Source of the DNA: Plasmodium coatneyi
Taxonomy: Eukaryota > Apicomplexa > Aconoidasida > Haemosporida > Plasmodiidae
Direction of reading: 5' to 3'
NCBI RefSeq assembly: GCF_001680005.1
Contig: NC_033561.1
Coordinates: 434,001 to 498,000 of the forward strand
Length of the DNA stretch: 64,000 bases
A program made the translations under genes and the position numbers. The notes under the pieces were generated by a model. That model did not search any database, was not told the DNA's origin, and saw nothing but the letters and a program-made list of their open reading frames with translations. Of the stretch, positions 34,069 through 43,488 are shown piece by piece (position 1 is the stretch's first letter; each line of letters starts with the position of its first letter).

Positions 34069-36165
34069 TTATCTGGCACCCTTCCTCCCCGAGCGCATAA
34101 ACCCGCAGACGCAGTTCTTAACCCCGCACTGGGGGCATTTGGGTTTTTTCAGAAGCTCCGAGTATTCTTGTTCCTCACCAGAGGAGTAGTCAATTATGGC
34201 ACGCGGCTGCGTATATTTGTAGACATTCATAAAATAGTCATCCCCTTGTTTGCTCTGTTCTCTTTTTCGTAAATTTTCGACAATATCTTCCTCTTCATAC
34301 TCATTACCCTTGTTGGTTTGGCTGCTTGATAAGTTCTTCTCACTAGGCTTATCATCTACTATGTATTTAGAGTACATACCAACTTGCCTCTTCTTCTCAT
34401 ATGCATTCGCTGTGAAGGAGCTAAGTTTGGGGTTCATTTTAACCTTCTTATTCATCACGTCCTTCCTTATAAGAACATTTCCAGCGTCAGTTATTTTTAT
34501 TTCCTTTGGCAGATTATCCAGGTTATATATGTGTTCAGAGTTGGTGTAAAAGGAGGTACTTTCCTGTTGTTTTCGTTTTACGCCTTTGTATAGGTACTCA
34601 AGGACGCCTCCTTTTTTTTTCCTTCCCATGGGCGTTTCCCCACTGCGCTGATCAGCACCCATGTGTTGGTCGCCATCGCTGTCATCATAATATACGATGC
34701 AGTTCCCATCCGTGGTGCCCAGAAAGAGCTGATTTATGTGGTCATTAAAATGCGTGCATATGATACCTGCCTCTTCGTATTGCCTTTCGTACACCAAACT
34801 GAAAACCTCCCCGTACGTGTCGTAAATCTTTAGTGCACCTTTTATAAACTTTTCCGTTTTGTTCGAAGCAGCCACTTCGTTTAGGAACTGCTCCATGTCT
34901 TCATCCCCCTGGTAGACCTTCACATAATTATTGGCATATGAGTCGGCTCCCTTCCTTTTCAGTTCCTGGGTTGTGTAATTTTTTCCATAGGAACCACTAA
35001 CCCCTTGGTCTGCTGTAGCACCCTCATTTAGAGGTACCTCATTTATTATTACTTCTTTCCTTTCCTGTGTGCCCAGCACGAGGTACCGCTCATCACCGCC
35101 CCACAAAGACATGTTGCTGTTTTTAAAAATGGTCGGAATGCATTGAATAGTTTTAACACACCTTTGTAGATTCCTCCTATCCCAATACTTAACGGTGTTA
35201 TCCAAACTCCTGGTAAAAAAAAAGTGATCCCGTTTTTTGCACGTCAAAATGTCTACAACGGCGTCCGAATGGGAAACATCCCTATGAATGTATTGCTTAG
35301 GTTTTGGGCTATACATATAATCGTTGGATATTTTATTTCTCACTTCTATCTGTCCGTTTTCACACCCCAGGATGATGGAGTTTCCATCCCGGACGAACTG
35401 ACAACAGAGGACATTATTTTGCACCATGTTCTTTTCATTCAGCACTTTTAAACATTGGTGGTGTACTAATTCTTTATCGATCCCGTAACAATTATTTTTC
35501 TCTAAGTTCCAAATTCTAACGGTACTATCGAGGCTTGCACTTACGAAGATATTTTCGTTACATGGATGGAACCGACAACAGTTAACACTTCTCGTGTGTC
35601 CCTTAGTTTTATTAACATCGGTAATATACATGTCCCCCCTGATAGTATTTTTCACTACCTTCCCTGTACGGTCATATACATATGATTTATTTCCATTCGC
35701 CACCAAGATTAGGTTACTAGTTGCATCTACTGACTGAATGATGGACCCTTCTGCTAGGCTTATAAGTTTGGAACAGCTCTTTTCCTCCTTGTTCATACTT
35801 TGAAATTCATATATGCGGATGCAGTTATCGTTGCCGGTTAGGATGAGGCTACTTCCCTTTCGTACTGTCTTCAGTCCGCTTATATTTTTCTTGTGCACAT
35901 GCAGCACCTCTTCCTTCATTTTAGCAAATGAGGGTTCTTCCTTCTCTGGTTGCAGACTACTCGCGCTTGGGCTTTCGCTGCGCTTTCCCCTTTTTTCATC
36001 GCTTCCTTCGTCGCTACCAACGTTGCTCCCTTCTGAGAACTCATTGCATTCGTCCGACTCGGAAAATTCCTCTGGGTATTCATCGTCCCCCACAACGTCA
36101 TCGCTTTGGTTGCCCAAGTCAAGTGACTTTCCGCTTGGATTTTTCCCTGCGTCGTTTTCCTTCAT
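34069..36165 (-). CDS. WD40-repeat protein, WDR70-like
   Basis: A single exon of 698 aa. The N-terminal ~100 residues are acidic and disordered. WD40 blades start near residue 95 (KKNISGLKTVRKGSSLILTG). The segment RGDMYITDVNKTKGHTRSVN followed by CCRFHP and ASLDSTVRIWNLE resembles the WDR70 family diagnostic 'KGDxYIxDxxNTKGHT'. Further blades include QFVRDGNSIILGCENGQIEV and FTRSLDNTVKYWDRRNL, and a blade with HFNDHINQLFLGTTDGNCIV. WDR70 homologues are nuclear and linked to histone ubiquitination and DNA repair in yeast and animals; this role is not shown here. The C-terminus has an unusual Cys cluster, KPKCPQCGVKNCVCGF, which could bind zinc. The ATG is at 36163-36165. Confidence 0.85.
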   Translation of the reverse strand: MKENDAGKNPSGKSLDLGNQSDDVVGDDEYPEEFSESDECNEFSEGSNVGSDEGSDEKRGKRSESPSASSLQPEKEEPSFAKMKEEVLHVHKKNISGLKTVRKGSSLILTGNDNCIRIYEFQSMNKEEKSCSKLISLAEGSIIQSVDATSNLILVANGNKSYVYDRTGKVVKNTIRGDMYITDVNKTKGHTRSVNCCRFHPCNENIFVSASLDSTVRIWNLEKNNCYGIDKELVHHQCLKVLNEKNMVQNNVLCCQFVRDGNSIILGCENGQIEVRNKISNDYMYSPKPKQYIHRDVSHSDAVVDILTCKKRDHFFFTRSLDNTVKYWDRRNLQRCVKTIQCIPTIFKNSNMSLWGGDERYLVLGTQERKEVIINEVPLNEGATADQGVSGSYGKNYTTQELKRKGADSYANNYVKVYQGDEDMEQFLNEVAASNKTEKFIKGALKIYDTYGEVFSLVYERQYEEAGIICTHFNDHINQLFLGTTDGNCIVYYDDSDGDQHMGADQRSGETPMGRKKKGGVLEYLYKGVKRKQQESTSFYTNSEHIYNLDNLPKEIKITDAGNVLIRKDVMNKKVKMNPKLSSFTANAYEKKRQVGMYSKYIVDDKPSEKNLSSSQTNKGNEYEEEDIVENLRKREQSKQGDDYFMNVYKYTQPRAIIDYSSGEEQEYSELLKKPKCPQCGVKNCVCGFMRSGRKGAR

Positions 36166-37504
36166 TCTGGGCAGTTCTTCTTCAAGGGGTGGTTCCCGCT
36201 TTCTTCTCAGTTAGAGTTTCAGGGATCCACCCTTCCCGCAGCGCCGCGTTAAATGTCGAGCTCTGTCGCGGGTACTTTGTTGCTCTTTTTTTTTTAAATT
36301 ATTTTGTTGGTCTGAAAAAGGACAGTCAAGGGGGCCTCTCGAGGCAAATCGCGTGCTCCTTTGCTACATTGCCATTTTATTTTTTTTTTCCACTCGGAGC
36401 TTATTCGCTTTGTTCCATTCGCCACCGTCGCGTCCCTTTACTAAAATTTGCCTTTCGTGCGTTCAATTTTTCCCCCCTTTTGTAATTCCATTTTTTATTT
36501 TCATTTTTTGGGGAAGCTCCCATCAGTTAATCTGCACAGGAAGGTACATCAAAGGGAATCCCCCAATGGCAGATGGGAATTATACCTCCACGTAGCGCTG
36601 CTCATTTTGCTTCTTTTCTCCTTCCCTCCTCCGCTTTTATATGCCATTTGAGGCGACCCTTTTCATTAAGAATTCTCTGTAAAGCTTTTTTTTAGTCTTT
36701 TTTTTAAGACGAATGATGGATCGGCATGTCACCACATCCCCTTTGGGGAGACATCATCATATGCCTACCCGAGGAAGTGACCCCTCAAACAGAAAAACCA
36801 TTCCAAGTGGATTATCTGAAAATTGTATAAAAAAGGGTCACTTTTACGGGACACAAAAATTATCTTAGGAAACAATTTGTTCCTTTTGCTGCGTCATCCA
36901 AATGGGATTTCGCACGGGGTCCCCCCAAAGGGATGCTAATATTACCCGGTTGGAAAACCAACAAAATCGTGCGCCGTCATAGAGAACAGTGGATGTTCAC
37001 GCAGTACATGTACTCACGTCGAACAACATTGAACCCAACGAGGGAAAAAATGAATAGCAATTAATGAGTAGTCAGCTCGGGGAAGTTAATTTGGGAAGAG
37101 TTAATGAAGGCGCAATAAACTCGGGCGGCGCCGACGCGCTCAAAAAAAATGTTCGCGAAAAAATAAGCGCTAAAAATTTAATTAAACACATTAAAACAAT
37201 TTGACAGGGGGTTGAGTAGGAATGACCTTTCAAAAATGAGAACGTAGCTTGGGGTGCTTCTGGGCAGTTCCTTTATTGTGTGTGTGTGTGCTTGTATGTG
37301 GAGCAAGGTCTGGTCGAGGTGCGTCATGTCCCTCCAAAACGCACATCGAAAACTCCGGCTTGAGCGCACTACGTTGCTTTACCGCTTGGTCAGCCTTCTT
37401 CCTCGCGCAACGGCTTCGGTTGGCAGTACTTCACATAAGGCCTCTTCACATGGCACCTCTTCACGCAGTTACACCGCGATGCCTGACGGCTACACGGTGC
37501 TACC
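36166..37504. other. intergenic region between WDR70-like and HAD1
   Basis: About 1.3 kb upstream of the WDR70-like gene and downstream of HAD1 (both minus). It is AT-rich with short T runs near 36286 and 36378. Open frames on the plus strand have no domain and are taken as chance. Confidence 0.5.
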
Positions 37505-38389
37505 TCACGGGTGGACCCCGCAAAACGTCTGGAGCGCGTGACTAACCACGCCGTCGTTGTTGGAGGGGCCAATATACTTAGCACACTTCTTAACCTTATC
37601 GGAGGCATTACTTGGCGCAACAGAAGTGGGTACTCCCTCGAGCATTTCCATGTCGTTCTCACCATCCCCAATGGCCAAGGCGTTATTCAAACTGATGTTA
37701 TAATTATCGCAAATCTTCTTCACCCCCTCAAACTTGTTGGTCTTCTGGTGAAATAATTCAATATAACACATAAAGGTATTTGCTACGTTAATTTTATGGG
37801 CAAATAAATCTTTGCAGGATTGAAGAATGGAAGAAATGTTTTGCTCATTTAAACACATGAGCACTTTATACACCTTCAACGTTTTAAAAGTTGCTTCAGT
37901 AATAACTTCAGGAGAGACGCTTTCTACATTCATGTAGTTCCTGATTTCTTCATTTATGCTGAAGCAGAAAGTCTTATCCGCAGTGTACCAAATGCAGTAT
38001 TGATCGAATTTTTTTTTTTTTGTAAAATTATGTATGTCCATTTTTAACTCATCACTAATAATGTGGTCAATTATTTTTTCTCCATTTTCACCATACGTTA
38101 TGCATCCATTAAGGTATATTCCTGGGAATAATTTTAAGTCGTTTTTTTTTAATTCTTCCCCTATGACCCCTTGTACAGAGAATATGGGTCTTCCTGTGGC
38201 AAACACAATTTTAATTCCCTTCTCTTTGGCCTTTATTAACGTTTGCATGTTCAGTGGGGACAGTTTATTGTCACTGTTAAGCAAAGTCCCATCTATGTCT
38301 GTGAAGAGGATTTTTATTTCGTCCTTCAAGTTTTCTCGACTTACACTTTTTCCCGCATGGTCCACTATGTCCAGCATTTTCGCCGTCAT
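37505..38389 (-). CDS. HAD1: HAD-like sugar phosphatase, Cof-type (HAD1)
   Basis: A single exon of 294 aa from the ATG at 38387-38389 (MTAKMLDIVDHAG); P. falciparum HAD1 is about 288 aa. The frame is open for about 79 codons upstream, including MLVLLCRRTVPHATSL, so a longer N-terminus is possible but falls outside the family. HAD motif I is FTDIDGTLLNSDNK with both catalytic Asp residues, motif II is VFATGRP, motif III includes the Lys in KTNKFEGVKKIC, and motif IV is AIGDGENDMEMLEG. The C2 cap sits between motifs II and III. In P. falciparum, HAD1 dephosphorylates sugar phosphates and restrains the apicoplast methylerythritol-phosphate pathway; its loss gives fosmidomycin resistance. It shares a 1.0 kb divergent promoter region with the small zinc protein. 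Confidence 0.93.
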   Translation of the reverse strand: MTAKMLDIVDHAGKSVSRENLKDEIKILFTDIDGTLLNSDNKLSPLNMQTLIKAKEKGIKIVFATGRPIFSVQGVIGEELKKNDLKLFPGIYLNGCITYGENGEKIIDHIISDELKMDIHNFTKKKKFDQYCIWYTADKTFCFSINEEIRNYMNVESVSPEVITEATFKTLKVYKVLMCLNEQNISSILQSCKDLFAHKINVANTFMCYIELFHQKTNKFEGVKKICDNYNISLNNALAIGDGENDMEMLEGVPTSVAPSNASDKVKKCAKYIGPSNNDGVVSHALQTFCGVHP

Positions 38390-38862
38390 TTTTTGTGGTA
38401 ATTCACTCTTCTTCGTGGTGCAACAGTTTCGATTCAATAGCGTTGTAAAGTATGCGCGGGATAGCGACGTTGCGTGTGGGACAGTTCGTCTACACAGAAG
38501 AACTAGCATGTAATTTAAATGAAGTGAAATACCCACAGCGTTGTCAAAAAAAAAAAAAAAAAAAAAACTTCCAGCTATTTTTACTTTCAAAAATTTGGGG
38601 GGGAAAAAACACTGCCGTGCGTGCAAAGTCGCATGAGAGCATATGTAGACAACCCCCTATCGCACACTTCAATTATACGTACATATGCACATCTACGCGC
38701 TTTGGCCTTTTCACCAATTGGTTCACATTCTCTTCTTTAAAGGAGCAGTTTTGTCGGGCTATTTCCTCATGTCGCTTCCTTCTGCTGAGTTTACTAATTT
38801 ATATTTTTTTTTTATGCCTCCTAAAATCAAAGTCGGTTTCTTTAACGCAAGGCGAACGGAGA

Positions 38863-38898
<36 letters not shown>

Positions 38899-39400
38899 CG
38901 TTTGGATCATCCAGTGGAGAAACGATTAGGGAGCATTTTTGCGAGATATTGCGCTTTTACATTTTGCGCGCGGCGGTTTTGGGGAGGCGCACGATCACAT
39001 GCACCTAATGGCCGTATGCCCGTTTGCACGCATGAAGGCGCCCGCGGGTGAACATCCACATGTGGGTATACATGCGCGACCACTTTAAAGTGCCCCGCTT
39101 TTGTCCCCCCGTACGGTGTGGCCTCCCGACAGGCGCCTCTCAAACGGAACCACTTAAATTTTGTGGCGCTTTGCTAATTGAGAGAGGACCATCCTACTCG
39201 TACCCAAGCCAGTTTTTTACCACTTGGGGAATTTTTCTCCAATTCGCCCTTTGGCCTTCGCTTTCTCGCGCGTAACTTCTACGCGGAGGAATTACACTCG
39301 ACATTTGTACTTCATTTGGAATTTCATTTTGTGCATCACACCTTTCTGCGCTTCTTTTTTTTTTTTTTTTCCCTCACCGGCCCAGTGCGCCCCCTTCAAC
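38390..39400. other. divergent intergenic region with T33 tract
   Basis: About 1.0 kb between the ATGs of HAD1 (-) and the small zinc protein (+). It contains an A run at about 38546-38568 and a long T run at about 38866-38898. It should hold both promoters. Confidence 0.5.
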
Positions 39401-40009
39401 ATGGTCAAGCATAAGGACTACAAGAAGAGCGACTTAGTGAGTATCCTGTCGTCGAACGTTAGCAAGGAGAGGAACAAAGCGGTGAAGCTCCTGAAGAAGT
39501 TTGAGCCCCTCCCGAGGAAGCACCTGGATAGCAAATTCGACCCCCAAAGTGCTGTTGTGCATAAATACACTGCTTTGAAGGCCTTCATGTAAGGACTGAG
39601 GATGTACAGGGCACATTTGCTCATCCTTGTAGTGAACATCCATGGTGGATATATCTCCTTGAGGACACCACATGATTGTTTTCCTGCCAATTCTTACCCC
39701 TGCAGGTGCTGGAGGTGCGACAAAGTCAAGCAGACTAATGTGAAGGTTCACTGGGACACTGCAGAAGGTACGAATGGGATGGATGCAGTGAAATGCTTCA
39801 CATAGCGCAGCAAAAATGAAAGCATATATGTCCACCACCCCCTCATTAGACACGTACACCGTTACTTTCACTCAACAACCAACTTCGCAGGACTGAAGGT
39901 CATATGCATCTCATGCCATGGGAACCTGCTCGCAATGAAAGAGGTGGAGAAAGTGAGAAAAGAAAACAATACCAACAAGGAAATTGTAAAAAATTTGAGC
40001 AACATGTAG
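39401..40009 (+). CDS. Small Cys4 zinc-ribbon-like protein, 3 exons
   Basis: Reconstructed as join(39401..39588, 39706..39767, 39891..40009), 122 aa. Both junctions are GT..AG and in phase. The N-terminal half is basic and helical (MVKHKDYKKSDLVSILSSNV, then KAVKLLKKFEPLPRKHLDSK). Residues 63-101 hold two CxxC knuckles, MCWRCDK and VICISCHGNL, about 25 residues apart with a beta-like stretch (VKVHWDTAEG) between, the pattern of a zinc ribbon. A charged helix closes the protein and ends KNLSNM. No signal peptide or membrane segment is seen. I do not recognise the family. The size, basic N-terminus and ribbon suggest a nuclear or ribosome-associated factor, but this is a guess. Confidence 0.82.
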
Positions 40010-40654
40010 GGAGGAGCACCTGACTTGTATAAGAACCATTTGAGACTCCTCGTCGTAGACATTTCAGTCGGTCTACATTGTTATGTGCCTGCTTCATTAC
40101 CGTTCATCATAAAGCGATGTAAGAAAGTAAATAGCGCTGTCAGGCAACTTGCAGTATTGTAAAAAAAAAAAAAAAAAAAAAAAATTTGGAGGAAGCATCA
40201 TTTACACTACATTGTATTAATGTGCTAAGAATTATTTTTTTTATTTCCCTTTTTTTTTTTATACGTCCCCTGGACCTTTTGTGTTTGTTTCAATTCGTCT
40301 CTTTTCTTTTTTTTTCGTAAACTCAGCGATATAAATAAAATACGTCAACATCATTGTTGTTCCTCGAATTATTTTGATTTAATGCTAAATGGGGAGAATT
40401 TACACTACCAAAGTTCCACCATGTGTAAAGCGCCTACCAACTGTTCTCACTCGACTGGCGTTGTGCTTTGGAAACGCATGAGCATATATGTGGAAAAGGA
40501 GATATATTCCTTTCCCAAGTTGAATTGAATTCGTGGCGTGGAGACTTCTCCACAACGGAATTTAACAAAGACAGGACGTCGTTGTCACAGCGTGCAAACC
40601 ACTTGTTGGTGGAGAAAGTGCATTTTCGAAATGGCTGGAAAGGTTCCCCTCTTT

Positions 40655-40685
<31 letters not shown>

Positions 40686-41876
40686 TTTTTAGCTGACTGG
40701 TCAATAATTTTCATTTTAGCTAGCCCTCCGATCAAGGCAATCAGAACGAGTGCTTCGCACACAACCCTGCTTGGGGGACCACTACGATTAATAAAAAAAA
40801 TGTGCTATAAAATTTAAAGATGGTAGTGGGGAGGACGGGCGAAATCTTAAAGCTGCTACGAAAAAATTAGTCTCGGGGGGGAAAAGCGTAAGCATGTAAC
40901 GAGTCACATAACAAAACGCAAAGCTCCACGTGAAAAAAATAATAGTGGTACACTATACCACGTCGGGATACTACAAAGCAGGTGGGATGTAGCTATGCAC
41001 GCGTGCATGCGAGTGTATATGTATCAGCAGGCCTGTCGTCTTAACTCCCCAAACCATGAAGATATACAACGTCGGTATGCACACATGTAGGCACGCCGAC
41101 ACAATCATGAAGAAAATTAAAGCGCTCAACAAAAATGAATGTCCCTGTGCTAAGAGGATACCATAATTAGCACTTAAATGGGTATAATAAAAGATGGCAC
41201 ACTTTTTTCGTTTTTTTTTTTTTTTTTTTTTTTTTTAATTGCGTACATAACATTATGGAGAAATCATGAAATAAAAAGAAACTCTCATGAAACGTGGACA
41301 GGTGGACACGTGGACGCACGGACGTGTGATCGCTAACAAGACACAGTGCTGATGAATTGGAGGCATATATGTGATAGAAAAATTAATTAACTCTGAACAC
41401 TAAAGATTAGTCCCTCCTCCGAAAGGAGAACTATGTGACCAAAGGAGGAGGGGCCATATTACTCATGGGCGTCTGCGCTTTTAAAGAATTCGTACGTTAC
41501 TTGATGGGATTGGCTGCTGGTGGGGATGCATAACAAAATGGGGTAACGGTTAATGGGCTAATCGGTAGATGAACTGATGGGCAGGGTTTCTGCTTGGGGA
41601 AACTAGGCCAAGCGTTCCCAAGTCGGCCATGCGTGAAGGTAAATCACCGTTTTGACTTCATAACACGACATGTCTCGATATTTAAAGAAGGAGCACCATT
41701 GAGGTCTACCTCTTCCTCGTCCAATAATCATCTGGGTCATTGCTTATGTTGGACCTCTCGACAATCTAGACGCGCCCATCAGAACAGAAACGCGTATGTA
41801 CATGTATGCCTGTGCAACTTAAGGTGAATACACCCTGCATCCCCCCCTCCGTTATGCCCGCAAAAATTTACATCGG
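40010..41876. other. convergent intergenic region
   Basis: About 1.9 kb between the zinc protein (+) and the ETRAMP gene (-). It contains an A run near 40160-40183, T runs near 40651-40675 and near 41211-41236, and short frames without domains. No gene is supported. Confidence 0.5.
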
Positions 41877-43488
41877 TTAATTGCGGTTTCTAATCTTAAT
41901 GTTGGGGCCACCTTTACGTCCTCTATTACTATTCGAACCTGAGGAATCTGTATATACACGCACGCCAATTCCTCTGCCCCCGCTTGAAGTATTTTTGTAA
42001 ATTCGGGTGGAGCTGGACAGTTGGGGAGAATCGTCATTCTTGTTGGAAGTGTATTCCTTACTGGCAGAGGATCGTTTATTGGAAGTGGACTGCTTATTGG
42101 AAGTGTATTCCTTATTGGCAGAGGATCGTTTACTGGAAGTGGATTGCTTATTTGGAGTGTACTCCTTATTGGAAGAGGATCTCTTATTGGAAGTGGACTG
42201 CTTATTTGGAATGTAGTCCTTATTGGAAGTGTAGTCCTTGTTGGAAGTGTAGTCCTTGTTGGAAGTGTAGTCCTTACTGGGAGTGAACACCTTCTCTGCG
42301 CCTGGAACTTTGGAAGACGAACCAACACTATTTTTCGAGGGCATTTCTTCAGAACCCATTTGGGGGTTATCATTAATTCCAGTCGTTGGATACTTTTCTG
42401 GGACAATACGAGGTTCTATGTCTGAGTCATGATATTTGTTCCATTTATCCTGTCCAGAAATTCCTGAATTTTCATTGCTGCCGGGAGAACTTGCTGTTTT
42501 GTCACCTCCAAACTTCGTTTCATCACTTACTGAAGTATCCTTCAAACCATCTTCCAAGTCCAGAGGGGGTTTATTGTTATCCAAATTTTCTTCAAAAATA
42601 GAATCCGGGAAATCCTTTGATTCTGGAGTTTTTCCATCACTCGCTTTATCAGCTACGTTCTCAAGGGTTGAAAGATCCTTATCAGTAAACCCCTTACTGG
42701 GAGTGAACACCTTCTCTGCTTCCGGAACTTTAGAAGACGAACCAAAACTATTTTTCAAAGGCATTTCTTCAGAACCCATTTGGGGGTTATCATTAATTCC
42801 AGTCGTTGGATACTTTTCTGGGACAATACGGGGTTCTACGTCTGAGTCATAATATTTGTTCCATTTATCCTGTCCAGAAATGCCTGAATTTTCATTGCTG
42901 CTAGGGGAACTTGGTGTTGCGTCACCTTCAGTTTTCGCTTCATCACTTACTGGAATGTCCTTCAGACCATCTTCCAAGTCCAGAGGGGGTTTATTGTTAT
43001 CCAAATTTTCTTCAAAAATAGAATCCGGAAAGTCCTTTAATTCTGGAGCTGGTCCATCACTCGCCTTATCCGCTACGTTCTCAAGGGTTTCAAGATCCTT
43101 ATCAGTAAGCTTTTCGCTATCCCCCTTGATCTCAACCTTTTTAGCCTCGGATTTGTACGACTGCTGATCGGGCACATCTGTTTCTTTTTCCGACTTCTCA
43201 GATTTATTTTCTTGTAATTTTTGCAACGAGTTTTTTTTTTTTCTTTTTAATGTACATTCCAACGCCTACCCCAGTTGCTATGACTGTTGCGAGTGCTAAA
43301 ATGGAGCCTATGGAATACAAGATAATTTTCTTCTTCTTGTTTTTCTTATTCTGTATTTCATTCTCGATCGAGCGCAATGAATGCACTGAGCCCATAAGGG
43401 TGGTGTTTCGTTTGTGCGACAGACATGGTATGAAACAGTAAGATACCAGAAGCAACTGGAAGAGAAAAAAAGCGTTGGATATCCTCAT
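41877..43488 (-). CDS. Early transcribed membrane protein (ETRAMP) with long repetitive tail, frame-shifted at an A12 run
   Basis: The first part (43488 to about 43225) encodes a signal peptide (MRISNAFFLFQLLLVSYCFI), a short lysine-rich loop, and a second transmembrane segment ending with ALATVIATGVGVGMYI and KKKKKK. This is the ETRAMP plan: parasitophorous-vacuole-membrane proteins with an exposed basic C-terminus. As read, this frame ends after KLVAKITRK. The next frame continues without stop from NSLQKLQENKSEKSEKETDV for about 450 residues to 41877, so the two parts are one gene split by a shift at the A12 run (43231-43242). A run of 11 or 14 A would restore a continuous chain of about 530 aa. 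The tail has two 140-residue repeats and a short SNK-rich repeat block and ends KIRNRN. The shift may be an assembly error at a homopolymer or a true mutation. The position matches P. falciparum ETRAMP10.2. Confidence 0.85.
42045..42282 (-). repeat. short SNK-type minisatellite in the ETRAMP tail
   Basis: Units of 18 bp encode DYTSNK (four near-perfect copies in a row at about 42200-42275). Beyond them, variants alternate between QSTSNK, RSSSNK and EYTPNK, forming a 54-bp higher-order unit. All lengths are multiples of three. Confidence 0.88.
42272..43108 (-). repeat. two tandem 420-bp coding repeats in the ETRAMP tail
   Basis: Copy one spans about 42692-43108 and copy two about 42272-42691, offset by exactly 420 bp (140 codons). 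Long stretches are identical, for example around 42566-42607 versus 42986-43027. The differences are scattered single-base changes, many altering the amino acid, such as KDIPVSDEAK versus KDTSVSDETK. The period is a multiple of three, so the frame is kept. Confidence 0.93.

Noticed and set aside
42007..42425. Plus-strand Trp/Leu-rich repeat frames
   Set aside because: They are the antisense of the SNK minisatellite in the ETRAMP tail; repeats open all frames.
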